Below, in pieces: positions 42,687-53,690 of a stretch of DNA of 64,000 nt (position 1 is its first letter; each line of letters opens with the position of its first letter). Origin of the DNA: Mauremys mutica (Eukaryota; Chordata; Testudines; Geoemydidae); NCBI RefSeq assembly GCF_020497125.1, contig NC_059073.1, positions 20,543,225-20,607,224 on the forward strand, in the 5' to 3' direction. Under the pieces are notes generated by a model. The model saw nothing but the letters and a program-made list of their open reading frames with translations. It was not told the origin of the DNA and searched no databases. The position numbers and the translations under genes are program-made.

Positions 42687-45062
42687 GAACTAGCACAGGC
42701 CCTGGTTCTCATGGGTGACTTTAATCACCCTGATATCTGCTGGGAGAGCAATACAGCAGTGCACAGACAATCCAGGAAGTTTCTGGAAAGTATAGGGGAC
42801 AATTTCCTGGTGCAAGTGCTGGAGGAACCAACTAGGGGAAAAGCTCTTCTTGACCTGCTGCTCACGAACAGGGAAGAAATAGTAGAGGAAGCAATAGTGG
42901 ATGGGAACCTGGGAGGCAGTGACCATGAGATGGTCGAGTTCAGGATCCTGACACAAGGAAAAAAGGAAAGCAGTAGAACAGAGACCCTGGACTTCAGAAA
43001 AGCAGACTTTGACTCCCTCAGGGAACTGATGGGCAAGGTCCCCTGGGAGAATAACATGACGGGGAAAGGAGTCGAGGAAAGTTGGCTGTATTTTAAAGAA
43101 ACCTTATTGAGGTTGCAGGAACAAACCATCCCGATGTGTAGGAAGAAAAGTAAATATGGCAGGCGACCAGCTTGGCTTAACAGTGAAATTCTTGCTCGTC
43201 TTAAACACAAAAAAACAGCTTACAAGAAGTGGAAGATTGGACAAATAACCAGGGAGGAGTATAAAAGTATTGCTCAGGCATGCAGGTGTGAAATTAGGAA
43301 GGCCAAATCACACTTGGAGTTGCAGCTAGCCGGAGATGTTAGGAGCAACAAGAAGGGTTTCTTTAGGTATGTTAGCAACAGGAAGAAAGTCAAAGAAAGT
43401 GTGGGCCCCTTGCTGAATGAGGGAGGGAACCTAGTGACAGAGGATGTGGAGAAAGCTAGTGTACTCAATGCTTTTTTTGCCTCTGTCTTCACAGACAAGG
43501 TCAGCTCCCAGACAGCTGCACTCTGCAGCACGGTATGGGGAGGAGGTGACCAGCTCTCTGTGGAGAAAGAAGTAGTTCGGGACTATTTAGGAAAGCTGGA
43601 CAAGCACAAGTCCATGGGGCCGGATGCGCTGCATCCGAGGGTGCTAAAGGAGTTGGCCGATGAGTTTGCAGAGCCATTGGCCATTATCTTTGAAAAATCA
43701 TGGCGATCGGGGGAGGTCCTGGACGACTGGAAAAAAGCTAATGTAGTGCCCATCTTTAAAAAAGGGAAGAAGGAAGATCCAGGGAACTACAGGCCAGTCA
43801 GTCTCACCTCAGTCCCTGGAAAAATCATGGAACAGGTCCTCAAGGAATCAATCCTGAACCACTTAAAGGAGGGGAAAGTGATCAGGAACAGTCAGCATGG
43901 ATTCACCAAGGGCAAGTCATGCCTGACTAACCTAATTGCCTTCTATGATGAGATAACCGGCTCTGTGGATGAGGGGAAAGCAGTGGATGTGCTATTTCTG
44001 GACTTAAGCAAAGCTTTTGATACAGTCTCCCACAGTATTCTTGCCAGCAAGTTAAAGAAGTATGGGCTGGATGAATGGACGGTAAGGTGGATAGAAAACT
44101 GGCTAGATGGTCGGGCTCAACGGGTAGTGATCAATGGTTCCATGTCTAGTTGGCAGCCGGTATCAAGTGGAGTGCCCCAAGGGTCGGTGCTGGGGCCGGT
44201 TTTATTCAATATCTTCATTAACGATCTGGAGGATGGTGTGGACTGCACCCTTAGCAAGTTTGCAGATGACACTAAACTGGGAGGAGTGGTTGATACGCTG
44301 GAGGGTAGGGATAGGATACAGAGGGACCTAGACAAATTAGAGGATTGGGCCAAAAGAAATATGATGAGGTTGAACAAGGACAAGTGCAGAGTCCTGCACT
44401 TAGGATGGAAGAATCCCATGCACTGCTACAGACTAGGGACCGAATGGCTGGGCAGCAGTTCTGCAGAAAAGGACCTAGGGGTTACGGTGGACGAAAAGCT
44501 GAATATGAGTCAACAGTGTGCCCTTGTTGCCAAGAAGGCTAATGGCATTTTGGGTTGTATAAGTAGGGGCATTTCCAGCAGATCGAGGGATGTGATCATT
44601 CCCCTCTACTCAGCACTGGTGAGGCCTCATTTGGAGTACTGTGTCCAGTTTTGGGCCTCACACTACAAGAAGGATATGGACAAATTGGAGAGAGTCCAGC
44701 GGAGGGCAACAAAAATGAGTAGGGGGCTGGAGCACATGACTTATGAGGAGAGGCTGAGGGAACTGGGATTGTTTAGTCTGCAGAAGAGAAGAATGAGGGG
44801 GGATTTGATAGCTGCTTTTAACTACCTGAAAGGGGGTTCCAAAGAGGATGGATCTAGACTGTTCTCAGTGGTAGAAGATGACAGAACAAGGAGTAATGGT
44901 CTCAAGTTGCAGAGGGGGAGGTTTAGGTTGGACATTAGGAAAAACTTTTTCACTAGTAGGGTGGTGAAGAACTGGAATGGGTTACCTAGGGAGGTAGTGG
45001 AATCTCCTTCCTTAGAGGTTTTTAAGGTCAGGCTTGACAAAGCCCTGGCTGGGATGATTTAG
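42678..45062 (+). CDS. CR1 ORF2, endonuclease C-terminal part plus complete reverse transcriptase
   Basis: 794 codons without a stop. Residues 8-90 finish the endonuclease: GDFN (13-16), LLLTN (60-64) and SDH (81-83). A basic linker follows. The RT spans about 310-600: NYRPVSLTS (370-378), [12 protein letters not shown] (404-415), motif [11 protein letters not shown] with Asp442, [11 protein letters not shown] (497-507) and FADD (528-531). The C-terminal HLEYC.QFW and RRMRGDLI blocks follow, ending in the usual '[11 protein letters not shown]' just before the TAG/TAA end. The protein reverse-transcribes CR1 RNA at nicked DNA. With all catalytic residues present it is the best preserved coding sequence in the window, but it lacks the start of the endonuclease, so the element is probably inactive. 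Confidence 0.9.
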   Translation: MLEELAQALVLMGDFNHPDICWESNTAVHRQSRKFLESIGDNFLVQVLEEPTRGKALLDLLLTNREEIVEEAIVDGNLGGSDHEMVEFRILTQGKKESSRTETLDFRKADFDSLRELMGKVPWENNMTGKGVEESWLYFKETLLRLQEQTIPMCRKKSKYGRRPAWLNSEILARLKHKKTAYKKWKIGQITREEYKSIAQACRCEIRKAKSHLELQLAGDVRSNKKGFFRYVSNRKKVKESVGPLLNEGGNLVTEDVEKASVLNAFFASVFTDKVSSQTAALCSTVWGGGDQLSVEKEVVRDYLGKLDKHKSMGPDALHPRVLKELADEFAEPLAIIFEKSWRSGEVLDDWKKANVVPIFKKGKKEDPGNYRPVSLTSVPGKIMEQVLKESILNHLKEGKVIRNSQHGFTKGKSCLTNLIAFYDEITGSVDEGKAVDVLFLDLSKAFDTVSHSILASKLKKYGLDEWTVRWIENWLDGRAQRVVINGSMSSWQPVSSGVPQGSVLGPVLFNIFINDLEDGVDCTLSKFADDTKLGGVVDTLEGRDRIQRDLDKLEDWAKRNMMRLNKDKCRVLHLGWKNPMHCYRLGTEWLGSSSAEKDLGVTVDEKLNMSQQCALVAKKANGILGCISRGISSRSRDVIIPLYSALVRPHLEYCVQFWASHYKKDMDKLERVQRRATKMSRGLEHMTYEERLRELGLFSLQKRRMRGDLIAAFNYLKGGSKEDGSRLFSVVEDDRTRSNGLKLQRGRFRLDIRKNFFTSRVVKNWNGLPREVVESPSLEVFKVRLDKALAGMI

Positions 45063-45128
45063 TTGGGTTTGGTCCTGCTTTGAGCAGGGGGTTGGACTAG
45101 ATGACCTCCTGAGGTCCCTTCCAACCCT

Positions 45129-45366
45129 AGCGAAGCAGCAAAGAGTCCTGTGGCACCTTATAGACTAACAGACGTTTTACAGCATGAATACCCACTTCTT
45201 CAGATGCAAGTGGGTATTCACTTGCTAGTGGGTGACCACTTGCATCTGAAGAAGTGGGTATTCACCCACGAAAGCTCATGCTGTAAAACGTCTGTTAGTC
45301 TATAAGGTGCCACAGGACTCTTTGCTGCTTCTATAGAACCAGACTAACACGGCTACCCCTCTGATA
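45129..45366. mobile_element. Penelope-like element tails, head-to-head, inside the CR1 3' UTR
   Basis: Two copies of the same PLE tail face each other. The left is reversed ('agcagcaaagagtcctgtgg...gtctataaggtgcc' complement side) and the right ends 'ggctacccctctgata'. The turning point is near 45220-45240. An exact 12-bp TSD, ccttccaaccct (45117-45128 and 45367-45378), flanks the pair, so both copies arrived in one insertion. No coding part. Confidence 0.85.
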
Positions 45367-45400
45367 CCTTCCAACCCTGAGATTCTATGATTCTATGATT

Positions 45401-46029
45401 GTGGTATTTCCTGAACGTTAAAATAAATTAATAAATTTCAGAACCTTAATAAAGGTTTGGTTTGGTTTGGTTTGGTTGAATTAGTATAAGCCACAGGCAG
45501 AAGAAAAGATATTTAGGCCAAAAGATTCAGGCTATGACAACAGAATCCACCGTTCAACAGCCAAAGAACTGCATCACAACTAAGAATGAGCATTTCTCTA
45601 AGATACAGCTACTACATAGTAAGATAAAACAAAAATTGTATTATTGGTACCAATATAATTTAGTGACAACCTATAATACTACAAGTTTAAGGTTGATTTT
45701 ACAAATAGACTGTGAGTCAGATGGGATTTCTCGCTTTTTCTGAACCTGTCTACCCATCTCTACTTGAACCCAGGACCAGAAATCAATCCTACTTTAATAT
45801 ATAAATAATAAATTGATTGGTTAGAAATATTCATAGGACCATTTCAGTAAGAAGATCTACATTTTATCTGTTTGCTTATTGGCTCCAGTGTCATCAGTAA
45901 TTTTTCAAAGAGCTGTAGCAAAAATGATTGTTATTAAAGTACCTTTAGCAAGCTGAGTTATAGGCTTCCTACTCAGAGGAAAAGTTTTGTCGAGGTGTCT
46001 AAACACAAGATCTCTGCCACGTAAGGTGA
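45401..46029. other. Unassigned; short (GGTTT)n repeat
   Basis: 45454-45478 is a (GGTTT)n microsatellite of about five units. The remainder is AT-rich without recognised features. Confidence 0.4.
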
Positions 46030-46115
46030 AAGTCTGCCTTCAGTTATACCTAGTCATCCCCACTAAAATCAGTTAGGTTGCACTGGTGTAACTGAAAGCA
46101 GAATTTGGCTCATAA
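46030..46115. repeat. Short palindromic repeat relic
   Basis: 'ctgccttcagttatacc' and 'ggtgtaactgaaagcagaat' are inverted around 'ccccactaaaatcagttagg'; same type as 30395-30515 and 36290-36385. Confidence 0.45.
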
Positions 46116-47619
46116 GCCTCCCTTGACCTGAGTTCTGCCCCCTTGAAAATTGCTGAGAGTAATGTTGCAACTTGTCTTGAGTGTCCAAGCACAGGAGTAA
46201 AGGGGCATAAAGTGTCTCCCTATTCCTCTAGTCTGGCTACCCCTATCACAAGTGGCAGAGTGGGATGTAGAATGGCCTGTGGATGGCCACTGTTTTCCCT
46301 CTCATGCACGTTAGTGGGTGTGGAGTCTTGTATCCTCCCACACACACTGTTCAGGCTAGCACAGCTGAGCAGGCATGGATGGAGATTTACAGTGCACCAG
46401 GTGTAGAATCCCTGAACAGAATGGGAGCCAGATTGTTATCCTGAGTCATGCCATCTAATTCCTGGGACAGGAGAACTATGCAGTGCAAAGTCACAATTGA
46501 TCCCTTAGATTACTCAGGCATAAAGGAGGGCGGATCCTGTCCCCTATCTTAGGCAAAACATATAAAACATGCACTGTAGCAGAGATCTGAATATATTGGA
46601 TCCTCAAAGTATCAGATCAGTTATTTTTCATATTAATTATATTAGATTAGCATATTCTGTTAGTTATGTTGGATTAATTAACTAAAAAATCCTATCTTTT
46701 AATTCCTGCAATCGCTGCTCAGTGGCTGCAGGGTGGCACAATTGTCTTTTTTCATATGCACTGCACGACATAAAGTTAATATGCAAATTGCAAAAGGCAC
46801 AGTCAGTTATCTGGCATAGGATGTTAGAATGCCCGCTAGAGCCTTACTGAGTGCAACGTGTTCAGATCTTTTCAACCAAGGAAGAAGGCCTTTAGGGGTA
46901 AATATGAATAAGGTGTGCTAGGGTTTAGCTCCACCACTCCAATTAACTTTAATGGGAGTCACGCAGCTGAGATTTAGTGGATTGTGTTACAAATTTAGCC
47001 CTTGATGTTCAATATTTAAACAAAAAGTTTAGTGTGTGAACTTCAGACAGTCTTCCTTTAATGTTAAACCAGCATCAAAGCAGGAGAGAGCAGATTTTCA
47101 AACTCTGGCATTGGGTTCCTATACTGACAGTGTTACAGATGAAGCCACTATTCAACCAAAGGCCAGCCCACAGCAAAGGGCTCAGAAATGCCTATTTTAA
47201 TTACGTTACAGTTCAAGAATGCACATCCAGGAAATATTAAAATTCCTCAGCCAGTTCTGAGCATCAAAAGAAGCTAGTGAACAAGACAAAGGCACTTTAA
47301 AATTCCTTGTGCTTGCAGCTCAAATCAAAGTAGCAGCTCACGGAGGAAACTTCTATATTCAGGGCCACTGATCACTGGTTGCCAGAAATGGAAAATCTAC
47401 TCAATTGGAATTTTGATCTTTTCTGTATTTGGATCCTTCTTATCACTTACTGTCAAACAAATAAACAGGTGACATTTACTTGCAGTGCGTTAGATCGTCA
47501 CTATTATGTTTTAATATATGCTTAAATATGTGTAGTGCAGTGAAACGGAAGGACTTTTGTTGTCTGTTGTATCATCTGGGTCAAACCATGCAGTCAATGG
47601 GAGCTTTGCCTGAGTAAGT
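46116..47619. other. Unique-looking sequence; 46.6-46.9 kb a candidate conserved block
   Basis: No gene. 46590-46890 is AT-rich, with octamer-like 'atatgcaaattgc' and clustered ATTA/TTAAT motifs. 46900-47010 holds another palindromic relic ('tttaatgggagtcacgcagc'). Confidence 0.25.
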
Positions 47620-47627
47620 GTTACAGG

Positions 47628-48146
47628 CAGGGCTGGCTCTGGCTTTTTTGCTGCCCCGAGCAAAAAAAAAAAAGAAAAGAGGGGGCAGGGCCACCGGAGC
47701 AGCAAAGCAGGGAGCGGCGCAGGGGGAGGAACACGGCGCAGCAAAACAAAACAAAAAACCCTACAGGGCAGCCGGAGCCAGGGGACTCCCTGTGCTGCAG
47801 AGTGCGCGCCGGTTCTAATGCGGGGTAAGGGGGGGACAGGGGGGAGAGAGAGAAGGGGGGCGGCCAGCACTTCAGCGGGGCGCTCACCACACGGCTCTGA
47901 GCACCGTGCCGCCTGCCGGGAGGGCTCTGCTCCGCTCCGGTCGGTGGGGAGGGAAGGACGCGGGCTGCCCTGCCGAGTTTGCGGCAGGGCGCTCCCCTCC
48001 TCCACACCGCCACCCCCTACAGGGTGGCCGGAGCAGCGAACAAAAAAAAAAGCAGCCATGCCGCCCTAGGTTTGGGCGGAAGCCACCCCGTAGAATCTGC
48101 CGCCCCAAGCATGAGCTTGCTCAGCTGGTGCCTGGAGCCGGCCCTG
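47628..48146. mobile_element. Non-autonomous hAT element, GGCCGGCTCC family
   Basis: Left CAGGGCTGGCTCTGGC, right AGCTGGTGCCTGGAGCCGGCCCTG complementary at the end. Flanks gttacagg and gttatgtg agree at 5 of 8 bases. The 519 bp are GC-rich and non-coding, with A-rich runs at 47659-47680 and 48042-48052. The many 60-180-codon ORFs on both strands over it (for example 47511-48059 minus) come from its composition. Confidence 0.78.
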
Positions 48147-48154
48147 GTTATGTG

Positions 48155-48897
48155 ACCACATATGTACTGTGTCCCATGGGTCTAACCCCAGCCCATCACT
48201 TCCACAGCCACGGAGGGTGCAGTGCAGAACTACTGCACAGAGAGGCTATGATACCAGCGGGCCCAGGAAAGCATGCTAGGGGGAGCTTGCAGGAGGAGAT
48301 GGAGCACAAGGCTGCCATGACAACTGTGGAGTGTCTGGTTCCATTACCACAGCGTGATAGGAGTACTCTGCCCCCCTGCCGTGGGAAGGGGAAGACTGCC
48401 ACCAGATAAGATTTTCTTTACTGTTGATCCTCATTTCAGAATCCTGGGCTGAGTGATGGTGGGGGCTGCTTACTAGCCTGGGGCTGCCACACAAATTCCC
48501 AAGGTGTCAAGAGGGGCTGCTGTGTTTCACAAGCAATACTGCTCAGCAAGTCTCCAGCCAACCATGTCCTTCCCCAGCTTCCTGGGTGGCCACTTGTAGC
48601 AGCACCTGGCCTGCCACAGTCACTGATCTCAGGGGAACAGGAGTGGGTTCCACTCCTTCCTGCATAGCTGGAAGGTACAAAAACAGAGCACAGCACAGGC
48701 CAGCCACCATGGGCCTAGACTGGAGCCTGGTTTCTCTTCCAAGATGCTGTGGGTCAGTCAGACAAAGCCAGAGGTTGCTAACAGAGATAGAGAACTGGGG
48801 AGCACTGGGGTATCCTGAGTAAAGAGCAATGCATAGTTGTGCACAGCCCAGAAACGAGATTGTGATTCACAACCTGGCTCCCACTCTGCTTGGGGGA
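48155..48897. other. Unassigned sequence
   Basis: About 0.74 kb without recognised genes or repeats. ORFs overlap on both strands. Confidence 0.3.
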
Positions 48898-49062
48898 ATG
48901 GGGGAGAAAGATGACAAGTGGAGTAGAAAGACAGAAAAGAAAATGAAAGGAAATGGATGGGGAGGCAGGATGGAGGCGGGGGGAGTGATGGTAAAACAGA
49001 GGGAGAGGAGAGAACCTGAGGGAAGGGAGAAATCCAACAAAGAAGGAAAAGGGAAGAAAAAT
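48898..49062 (+). repeat. Purine-rich tract, left part
   Basis: About 165 bp of mostly A and G ('gggagaaagatgacaagtgg' to 'ggaaaagggaagaaaaat'). It resumes at about 50772-50815 ('ataaaggaagaggatgagag') on the other side of the transposon at 49071-50761. Confidence 0.75.
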
Positions 49063-49070
49063 ATTATGAG

Positions 49071-50761
49071 TAAGGATAAGATTATGTCACAGATTCTGTG
49101 ACTTTCAGAGACCGTGACATTTTCTGCTTCAGCCCTGGGTCAGTGGGGCCAGAGCTGTTAGCTGGTGGGGACTCTGGATCTCCCAGTCCTGAGGCGCAGC
49201 GGGTGACGCAGGGACCCTGGAGCTCCAAGGCGCTGCAAGGGGTGGGGGGGACCCCAGAGTTCCAAGGCACTATGGGTGGTGGGGGAACCCCGGAGCTCTG
49301 AGGTGATACAGGCAATGGTGAGCTCCAGCCGGTTCGCACCGGTTCGCAGGAACCGGTCGTTAAATTTAGAAGCCTTTTTAGAACCAGTTGTGCCAGGACA
49401 ACCGGTTCTAAAAAAGCTTTGAAATTTAACCAAGGCTCAGGCAGCTGTCCACCCGGCCCCCGGCCCCAGCTCACCTCCCCCTCTCCCCTGAACGCTCCTC
49501 CCTCCTTCTCCTCCCCCTCCCCTGCTTCCCACTAATCAAATGTTCGCGGGAAGCCTGAAACAAGCAGCAGGCAGGTAAGCCAGGCAGAGGAACGCGCGGG
49601 GGGCTCCAGGGAGGCACGGCGCATGGCCCAGTCCAGCTCCACCTGAGCGGCTCCTCCTGGTCCTGGCCGAGCGCCCCAGCCCGGTCCCGGCCAAGCACCC
49701 CCAGCTCGGGCTGGTCCCAGCCGAGCGGCTCCGACCCGGCCCAACTCAGCTCAAGGAGTCGGGCCCCGCAGCGCCGGTGCCGGCTGAGGGGCTCCGGCCC
49801 GGCTCAGGGAGTTGGGCCCCGCGGCGCCGGTCAAGGTCCTGGAGGAGTGGACCCGGTCCCAGCCCCAGGCAGTGTGGTAAGGGGGCAGGGAGCAGGGAGG
49901 GGGTGTTCAGTGGGTTGTGGGGGGGGGTGGATAGGGGTCGGGGCAGTCAGAGGGCAGGGAACAGGGGGATTGAATGGGGGCAGAGGTCCCGGGGGGGGCA
50001 GTCAGGAAGGATCAGAGGTTGGATGAGGTGGTGGGGGGCAGTCAGGGACAGAGAGAAGGGGTGGTTGGATGGGGCAGGGGTCCCGGCAGGGGCCATCAAG
50101 AATGAGAGGAGGGGCTGGATGGGGTGGCAGGGGGCAGTAAGGGGACAGGAAAGGAGGTCCCCGTGGGGGTGTCAAGGAACATGGGGGGTTGGATGGGGCA
50201 CGACCCCCCGGGGGGGAACAACCCCCTCATGAGGTGAGGAGGAGGGAACCTGTTGTTAATATTTTGGCAGTTCATCACTGGATACAGGCAGCGGGGGGGC
50301 GGGAACGACCCTGGAGCCCCTTGCCACAGTGGACAGTGGGGGGGGCAGAGCTCCCAGCAGCATGGGGGGGCCACAGAGCTCTTATCCACTGCAGGCAGTA
50401 GAGGAGACCATGGAGGTCTCATCTACCTCAAGCAGCAGAAACCCAGGAGCCGTCAGCCACCGCGGGCGCAGGCAATGGGGACCCTGCAGGTCTGAGCCAC
50501 TGGAGCTGTGGTGGGGGCCCTGAGCTGTCAGTCACTGCAGATGCAGGTGCTGGACACCTCTCCCTCCAACCACAGCAGGACTTTGGTTCTCTGTCCCCGT
50601 TCCAGCTCAGGCTTCAGTCATCCCCCTGGCAATACCACCACCCACCATATTATTTTTAGTAAAAGTCACAGACAGGTCATGGCTTCTGTGAATTTTTGTT
50701 TGTTGCCTGCGACCTGTCTGTGACATTTACTAAAAATAACCGTGACAAAATCTTAACCTTA
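49071..50761. mobile_element. TAAGG-ended DNA transposon with perfect 8-bp TSD
   Basis: The exact 8-bp direct repeat attatgag lies at 49063-49070 and 50762-50769. Inverted ends are TAAGGATAAGATTATGTCAC and TAAGGTTAAGATTTTGTCAC (two mismatches in 20). Near the right end the inner blocks 'atttttagtaaaagtcacag' and 'ctgtgacatttactaaaaat' form a strong hairpin (about 50650-50742). After removing the nested hAT the element is about 715 bp, with degenerate 'ggtgggggaccc' type repeats. Non-coding. An 8-bp TSD suggests the hAT superfamily, but the TAAGG terminus differs from the CAGGG type. Confidence 0.88.
49313..50280. mobile_element. Non-autonomous hAT nested in the TAAGG transposon
   Basis: Exact 8-bp TSD gatacagg at 49305-49312 and 50281-50288. 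Ends CAATGGTGAGCTCC and the complement of CAGTGATGAACTGCC. Subterminal inverted 'aaccggt' segments ('cgcaggaaccggtcgttaaa' and 'ttagaaccagttgtgccagg', 'aaccggttctaaaaaagc') fold locally. The middle (49880-50190) is a G-rich degenerate tandem array. ORFs of up to 151 codons here are compositional. Confidence 0.9.
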
Positions 50762-50814
50762 ATTATGAGAATAAAGGAAGAGGATGAGAGAGAGAGAGGA
50801 AAAAGCAAGCAAAA

Positions 50815-51319
50815 GGCCCAGCTCAGAGGATAATGAGCTGTGCTTTATCTATTGCTATATGTCTCTTTTCTGCAAATTGCATCGTGGGGAGAATGCAAAT
50901 TGACGCTAAAATGAATGTAAATTTATGAAAACATATGTGCAATTTAGCTGCACCCTTGGGGCTCCTGGAAAGTTATCAACACAGCGCTTTGCACTGCCAA
51001 AAGTGTCTGATCTAGTCAGTACAGTTCAAGCGCACAGAGCTCATACTGGTCTCTGATGGAAGGTAATCAAGAAAATCGGCAGTGGACCTGTTTTCCTTTG
51101 TAACTTGATCAGACTTTGATGACTTCACATTGCCTTGTGGTCCCATATGTAGTCAATAGTCTCTTTTCTCTTGTCTACTGGATAAAAATCAGCCACAGAC
51201 AAGGGCTGTATTCTTTTATTCACCTCTGATGCAATGGTTTGAATGCTGAAGTTCATCAGGTTACTGGATAGCAAGTGAGCTTGCATATTTCCTGCATGGA
51301 CAGAAGTGTGATTGATTAA
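50815..51319. other. Unique-looking sequence, candidate conserved block
   Basis: No gene or repeat recognised. AT-rich with 'atgcaaattgacgctaaaat' and 'gaatgtaaatttatgaaaac'; resembles conserved non-coding DNA only by eye. Confidence 0.25.
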
Positions 51320-51500
51320 TTAGAGTGCAGAACTGGGACTCAGGAGATCAGGGTTTCGTTCCAAGCTCCACCACTGATACATTGTGTGACCTTTCCCAAG
51401 TCAGTTTAGTTCTCTGTGCCTTGTTTTTCCCTGTCTGCAAAATGGGATAATAATATTTACCTCACAGTGGTGTGGGTGGGGGCCTCAAATGGTGCTCTGA
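51320..51500 (+). mobile_element. MIR/CORE-SINE
   Basis: 'agatcagggtttcgttccaa' (B-box-like), 'ttgtgtgacctttcccaagt', 'ctgcaaaatgggataataat' and 'tacctcacagtggtgtg' follow the MIR order. Confidence 0.7.
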
Positions 51501-51645
51501 AAACTCCCCTGACTTTTTAGCTATGTCGGGCCATAGGGTGCAGTATGCCATTTTTAGTCTTTTTGTTTATTTTCACAGTGACATGGCCTATTTTGGCACC
51601 CACTGCCAAGGGCCTCTTCCCATCATTTAGCGAGATGAGCTAGCC

Positions 51646-52542
51646 CAGGGGTCTCATACACGCGGCCCATGGGCTGCCCAAGCTCCTCGTGCCCCCCCCG
51701 CCCCTCTGCCTACCCGCGGGATTGCCCCCTGTGGCGTTGCAAGCCCCACACCACTGTCTGAAACAGCTGGCAGCATGCCCCTTCGGGCCGGGGAGGGAGG
51801 GGGAAGGAGGCAGAAAGCTCCTGCATTGCCTCCTTCCAGGCACCGCCCCCGCAGCTCCCATTGGCTGGGAACAGGGAACCGCGGCCAATGGGAGCTTCGT
51901 GGGAGGTACCTAGAGGAACAGCAAAAGCAGCGCAGGCACAGAACCCTGAGCCCCTCCCCCTCCCCCAGGGACACGGTTCCAGCTGCTTCCTGGAAGGGAG
52001 CAGCACGGGGCCGGGGGCCAGGGCAGGCAGGCAGGCAGGAAGCCTGCCCTGGCCCTGGTGCACGCCACTGCCACCCCAGAGCCACTCTAAATAAGCGGTG
52101 CCGGGCTGGAGACCGCACCCTGCACCCCAGCTCCCTGCCACATCCCACACCCTTCCTGCACCCCAGCTCCCTGCCCTGAGTTCCCTGGCACATCCCACAC
52201 CCTTCCTGCACCCCAGCTCCCTGCCCTGAGCCCCCTGCCACATCCCGCACCCCAACTCCCTGCCCTGAGCCCCCTGCCACATCCCACACCCCAACTCCCT
52301 GCCCTGAGCCCCCTGCCACACCCTGCACACCACCTGCCCCTGGGGGCAGCATTGGGGTGGGGACTTCGGGGAAGGTGTTGGATTGGGGTAGGGAAGGGGT
52401 GAAAAGAAGTGGGGCAGGGGCGGGGCCTAATGGAGTGGGGGCAGGGCCAGAGGCAGTGAGGGGGGGTGTCAATGATGCGGCCTTCGGTTCAATGCACTAG
52501 TCCTCATGTGGCCCTCGTGGTCATTTGAGTTTGAGACCCCAG
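51646..52542. mobile_element. GC-rich non-autonomous hAT with internal minisatellite
   Basis: Ends CAGGGGTCTCATAC... and ...GAGTTTGAGACCCCAG. Flanks agctagcc (51638-51645) and aactagcc (52543-52550) match at 7 of 8 bases. The part at 52110-52330 is a tandem array of about 33-36-bp units based on 'ctgccctgagccccctgcca' and 'catcccacacc'. Inverted 'ctcccattggc' and 'gccaatgggagc' near 51855-51895 form a hairpin like that in the element at 8055. The 272-codon minus ORF (51654-52472) is a by-product of the repeats. Confidence 0.85.
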
Positions 52543-52550
52543 AACTAGCC

Positions 52551-52863
52551 ACTGTTGGAAGTGAGTGAGTCTGGCCCTGATTCTGTAATTAACCTGTGCA
52601 GAGATCCACTGACTTCAGCAGTGAATGTTCAAGCTCTCGCTGACATCAGTTGGGCAGCCTCAGCCCCTTTCAGAAATCATACAGATTCCCCTCTAGGGGG
52701 AGCCTTTGCTCTACTGTCAGGTCAGTCTTTCTTATCACTGTATAGCCATTGCTTCTGGTGTTGAGCTCTCATCCTGCCCAATGGACAGGGAATTTGTGCT
52801 GCAGGTCCTCTTGAACACCTCTAACAGTGGCAGAACTTTTTTTGCCATGTTCCTTGGCCTCCT
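52551..52863. other. Unassigned; short palindromic relic
   Basis: 'tggccctgattctgtaatta' to about 52640 resembles the start of the ancient palindromic repeats. Nothing else recognised. Confidence 0.3.
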
Positions 52864-53300
52864 AAGGGTATGTCTACACAGCAATGTAAGCCCAGAGTTA
52901 ATAAAACTCAAGTTAGCAGAGCCTTGGTTTTTTTTAACCTAGGGCTTGAGAGGCTACACTTATTTGAAACCCCAGGTTAGGAATTGTTGAACCAGGGGTC
53001 CCATCCTGGGGCTCCATTGTCTATGCTGCATTATAGGGGCCTAAGTCCAACCACCCATATCCCAGACTTCCTAGCGTCCTCCCAAAATGTGGCTGCTCTA
53101 TCCCAGTGCAGTGTGGGAAAAGTTGATTGTCCAAAGAAAATTTTAATGGACTCCCAGAGCAGAAGTCCAGTGGGGCTATGTTTATACTGAAGATCAATTG
53201 GCCTGCAACCCTGGGTCCAAGCTTGACTCAGGCTCAGACCCTCCACCCTATGGGGTCATAGGACCCTGGGTCTGAGCCTGGGTTAGTGTGTAGACAGGAG
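52864..53300. mobile_element. Foldback-type element, TGTCTACAC family
   Basis: The left end AAGGGTATGTCTACACAGCA and the right end GTGTGTAGACAGGAGG (about 53285-53300) pair through the TGTCTACACA core. Inner 'cctgggtctgagcctgggtt' and 'ggctcagaccctccacccta' also pair near 53230-53285. The left arm pairs poorly inward, so it is an asymmetric member of the family at 7079 and 10499. Confidence 0.6.
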
Positions 53301-53532
53301 GTGGGTTACTGACAACCAACAGCCACATTTTGAAGATGTCTATTGCCTGGCCTAAATTCTGCCTCTCTTCAAGTGAGCCCTGTGGCATAAGCTGTGTACC
53401 AACTAACGTAATTTATTACTAATTGATATTAATAGTTTACTTTTGGGTTAGTTAAGGTTCTCTTTGTTCATAGATGTCACTTTATTTAACAATGAAACCT
53501 CGTCAAAATGAAAGATTAATTTTGACCTGAGT
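53301..53532. other. Unassigned sequence
   Basis: AT-rich spacer; nothing recognised. Confidence 0.3.
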
Positions 53533-53690
53533 GATCATAGAAATGTAGGGCTGGAAGGCTCATTAAGAGGTCATGTAGTTCAGCCCTTTGTGTTGAGGCA
53601 GGATCTAGACCTTCTCTTACACGCGTTTGACTAACCTGTTCTTAAACCTGTTCCATTTGTGGGAATTTCATATCAGTGCATTAAGGTTTT
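53533..53690 (-). mobile_element. CR1/L3 3' end relic
   Basis: 'gatcatagaaatgtagggct', 'ttaagaggtcatgtagttca', 'gaggcaggatctagacc' and 'aacctgttcttaaacctgtt' form the reversed 3' end of an older CR1. Confidence 0.75.

Larger units (their letters stand above)
41065..45400 (+). mobile_element. Near-full-length CR1 LINE, (ATTCTATG)n tail
   Basis: It has a 5' UTR remnant (about 41065-41145), ORF1 (zinc finger then SGNH esterase), ORF2 (endonuclease and RT) and a 3' UTR ending in 'gattctatgattctatgatt' at 45400. A PLE insertion at 45129-45366 splits the 3' UTR. The element's own length is about 4.1 kb, close to full length for CR1. Defects visible: a frameshift in ORF1 near 41288 and a stop/frameshift in the endonuclease near 42662. 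Codons are otherwise well kept, so this is among the youngest insertions here. The exact 5' end is uncertain because CR1 makes no reliable TSD. Confidence 0.93.

Noticed and set aside
47511..48059. 182-codon minus ORF
   Set aside because: Mostly within the hAT at 47628-48146; Pro/Ala/Arg-rich compositional frame.
49777..50232. 151-codon Gly/Arg-rich ORF
   Set aside because: Within the G-rich array of the nested hAT; no domain.
51654..52472. 272-codon minus-strand ORF
   Set aside because: Inside a hAT with tandem GC-rich units; the periodic peptide follows from the DNA repeat.
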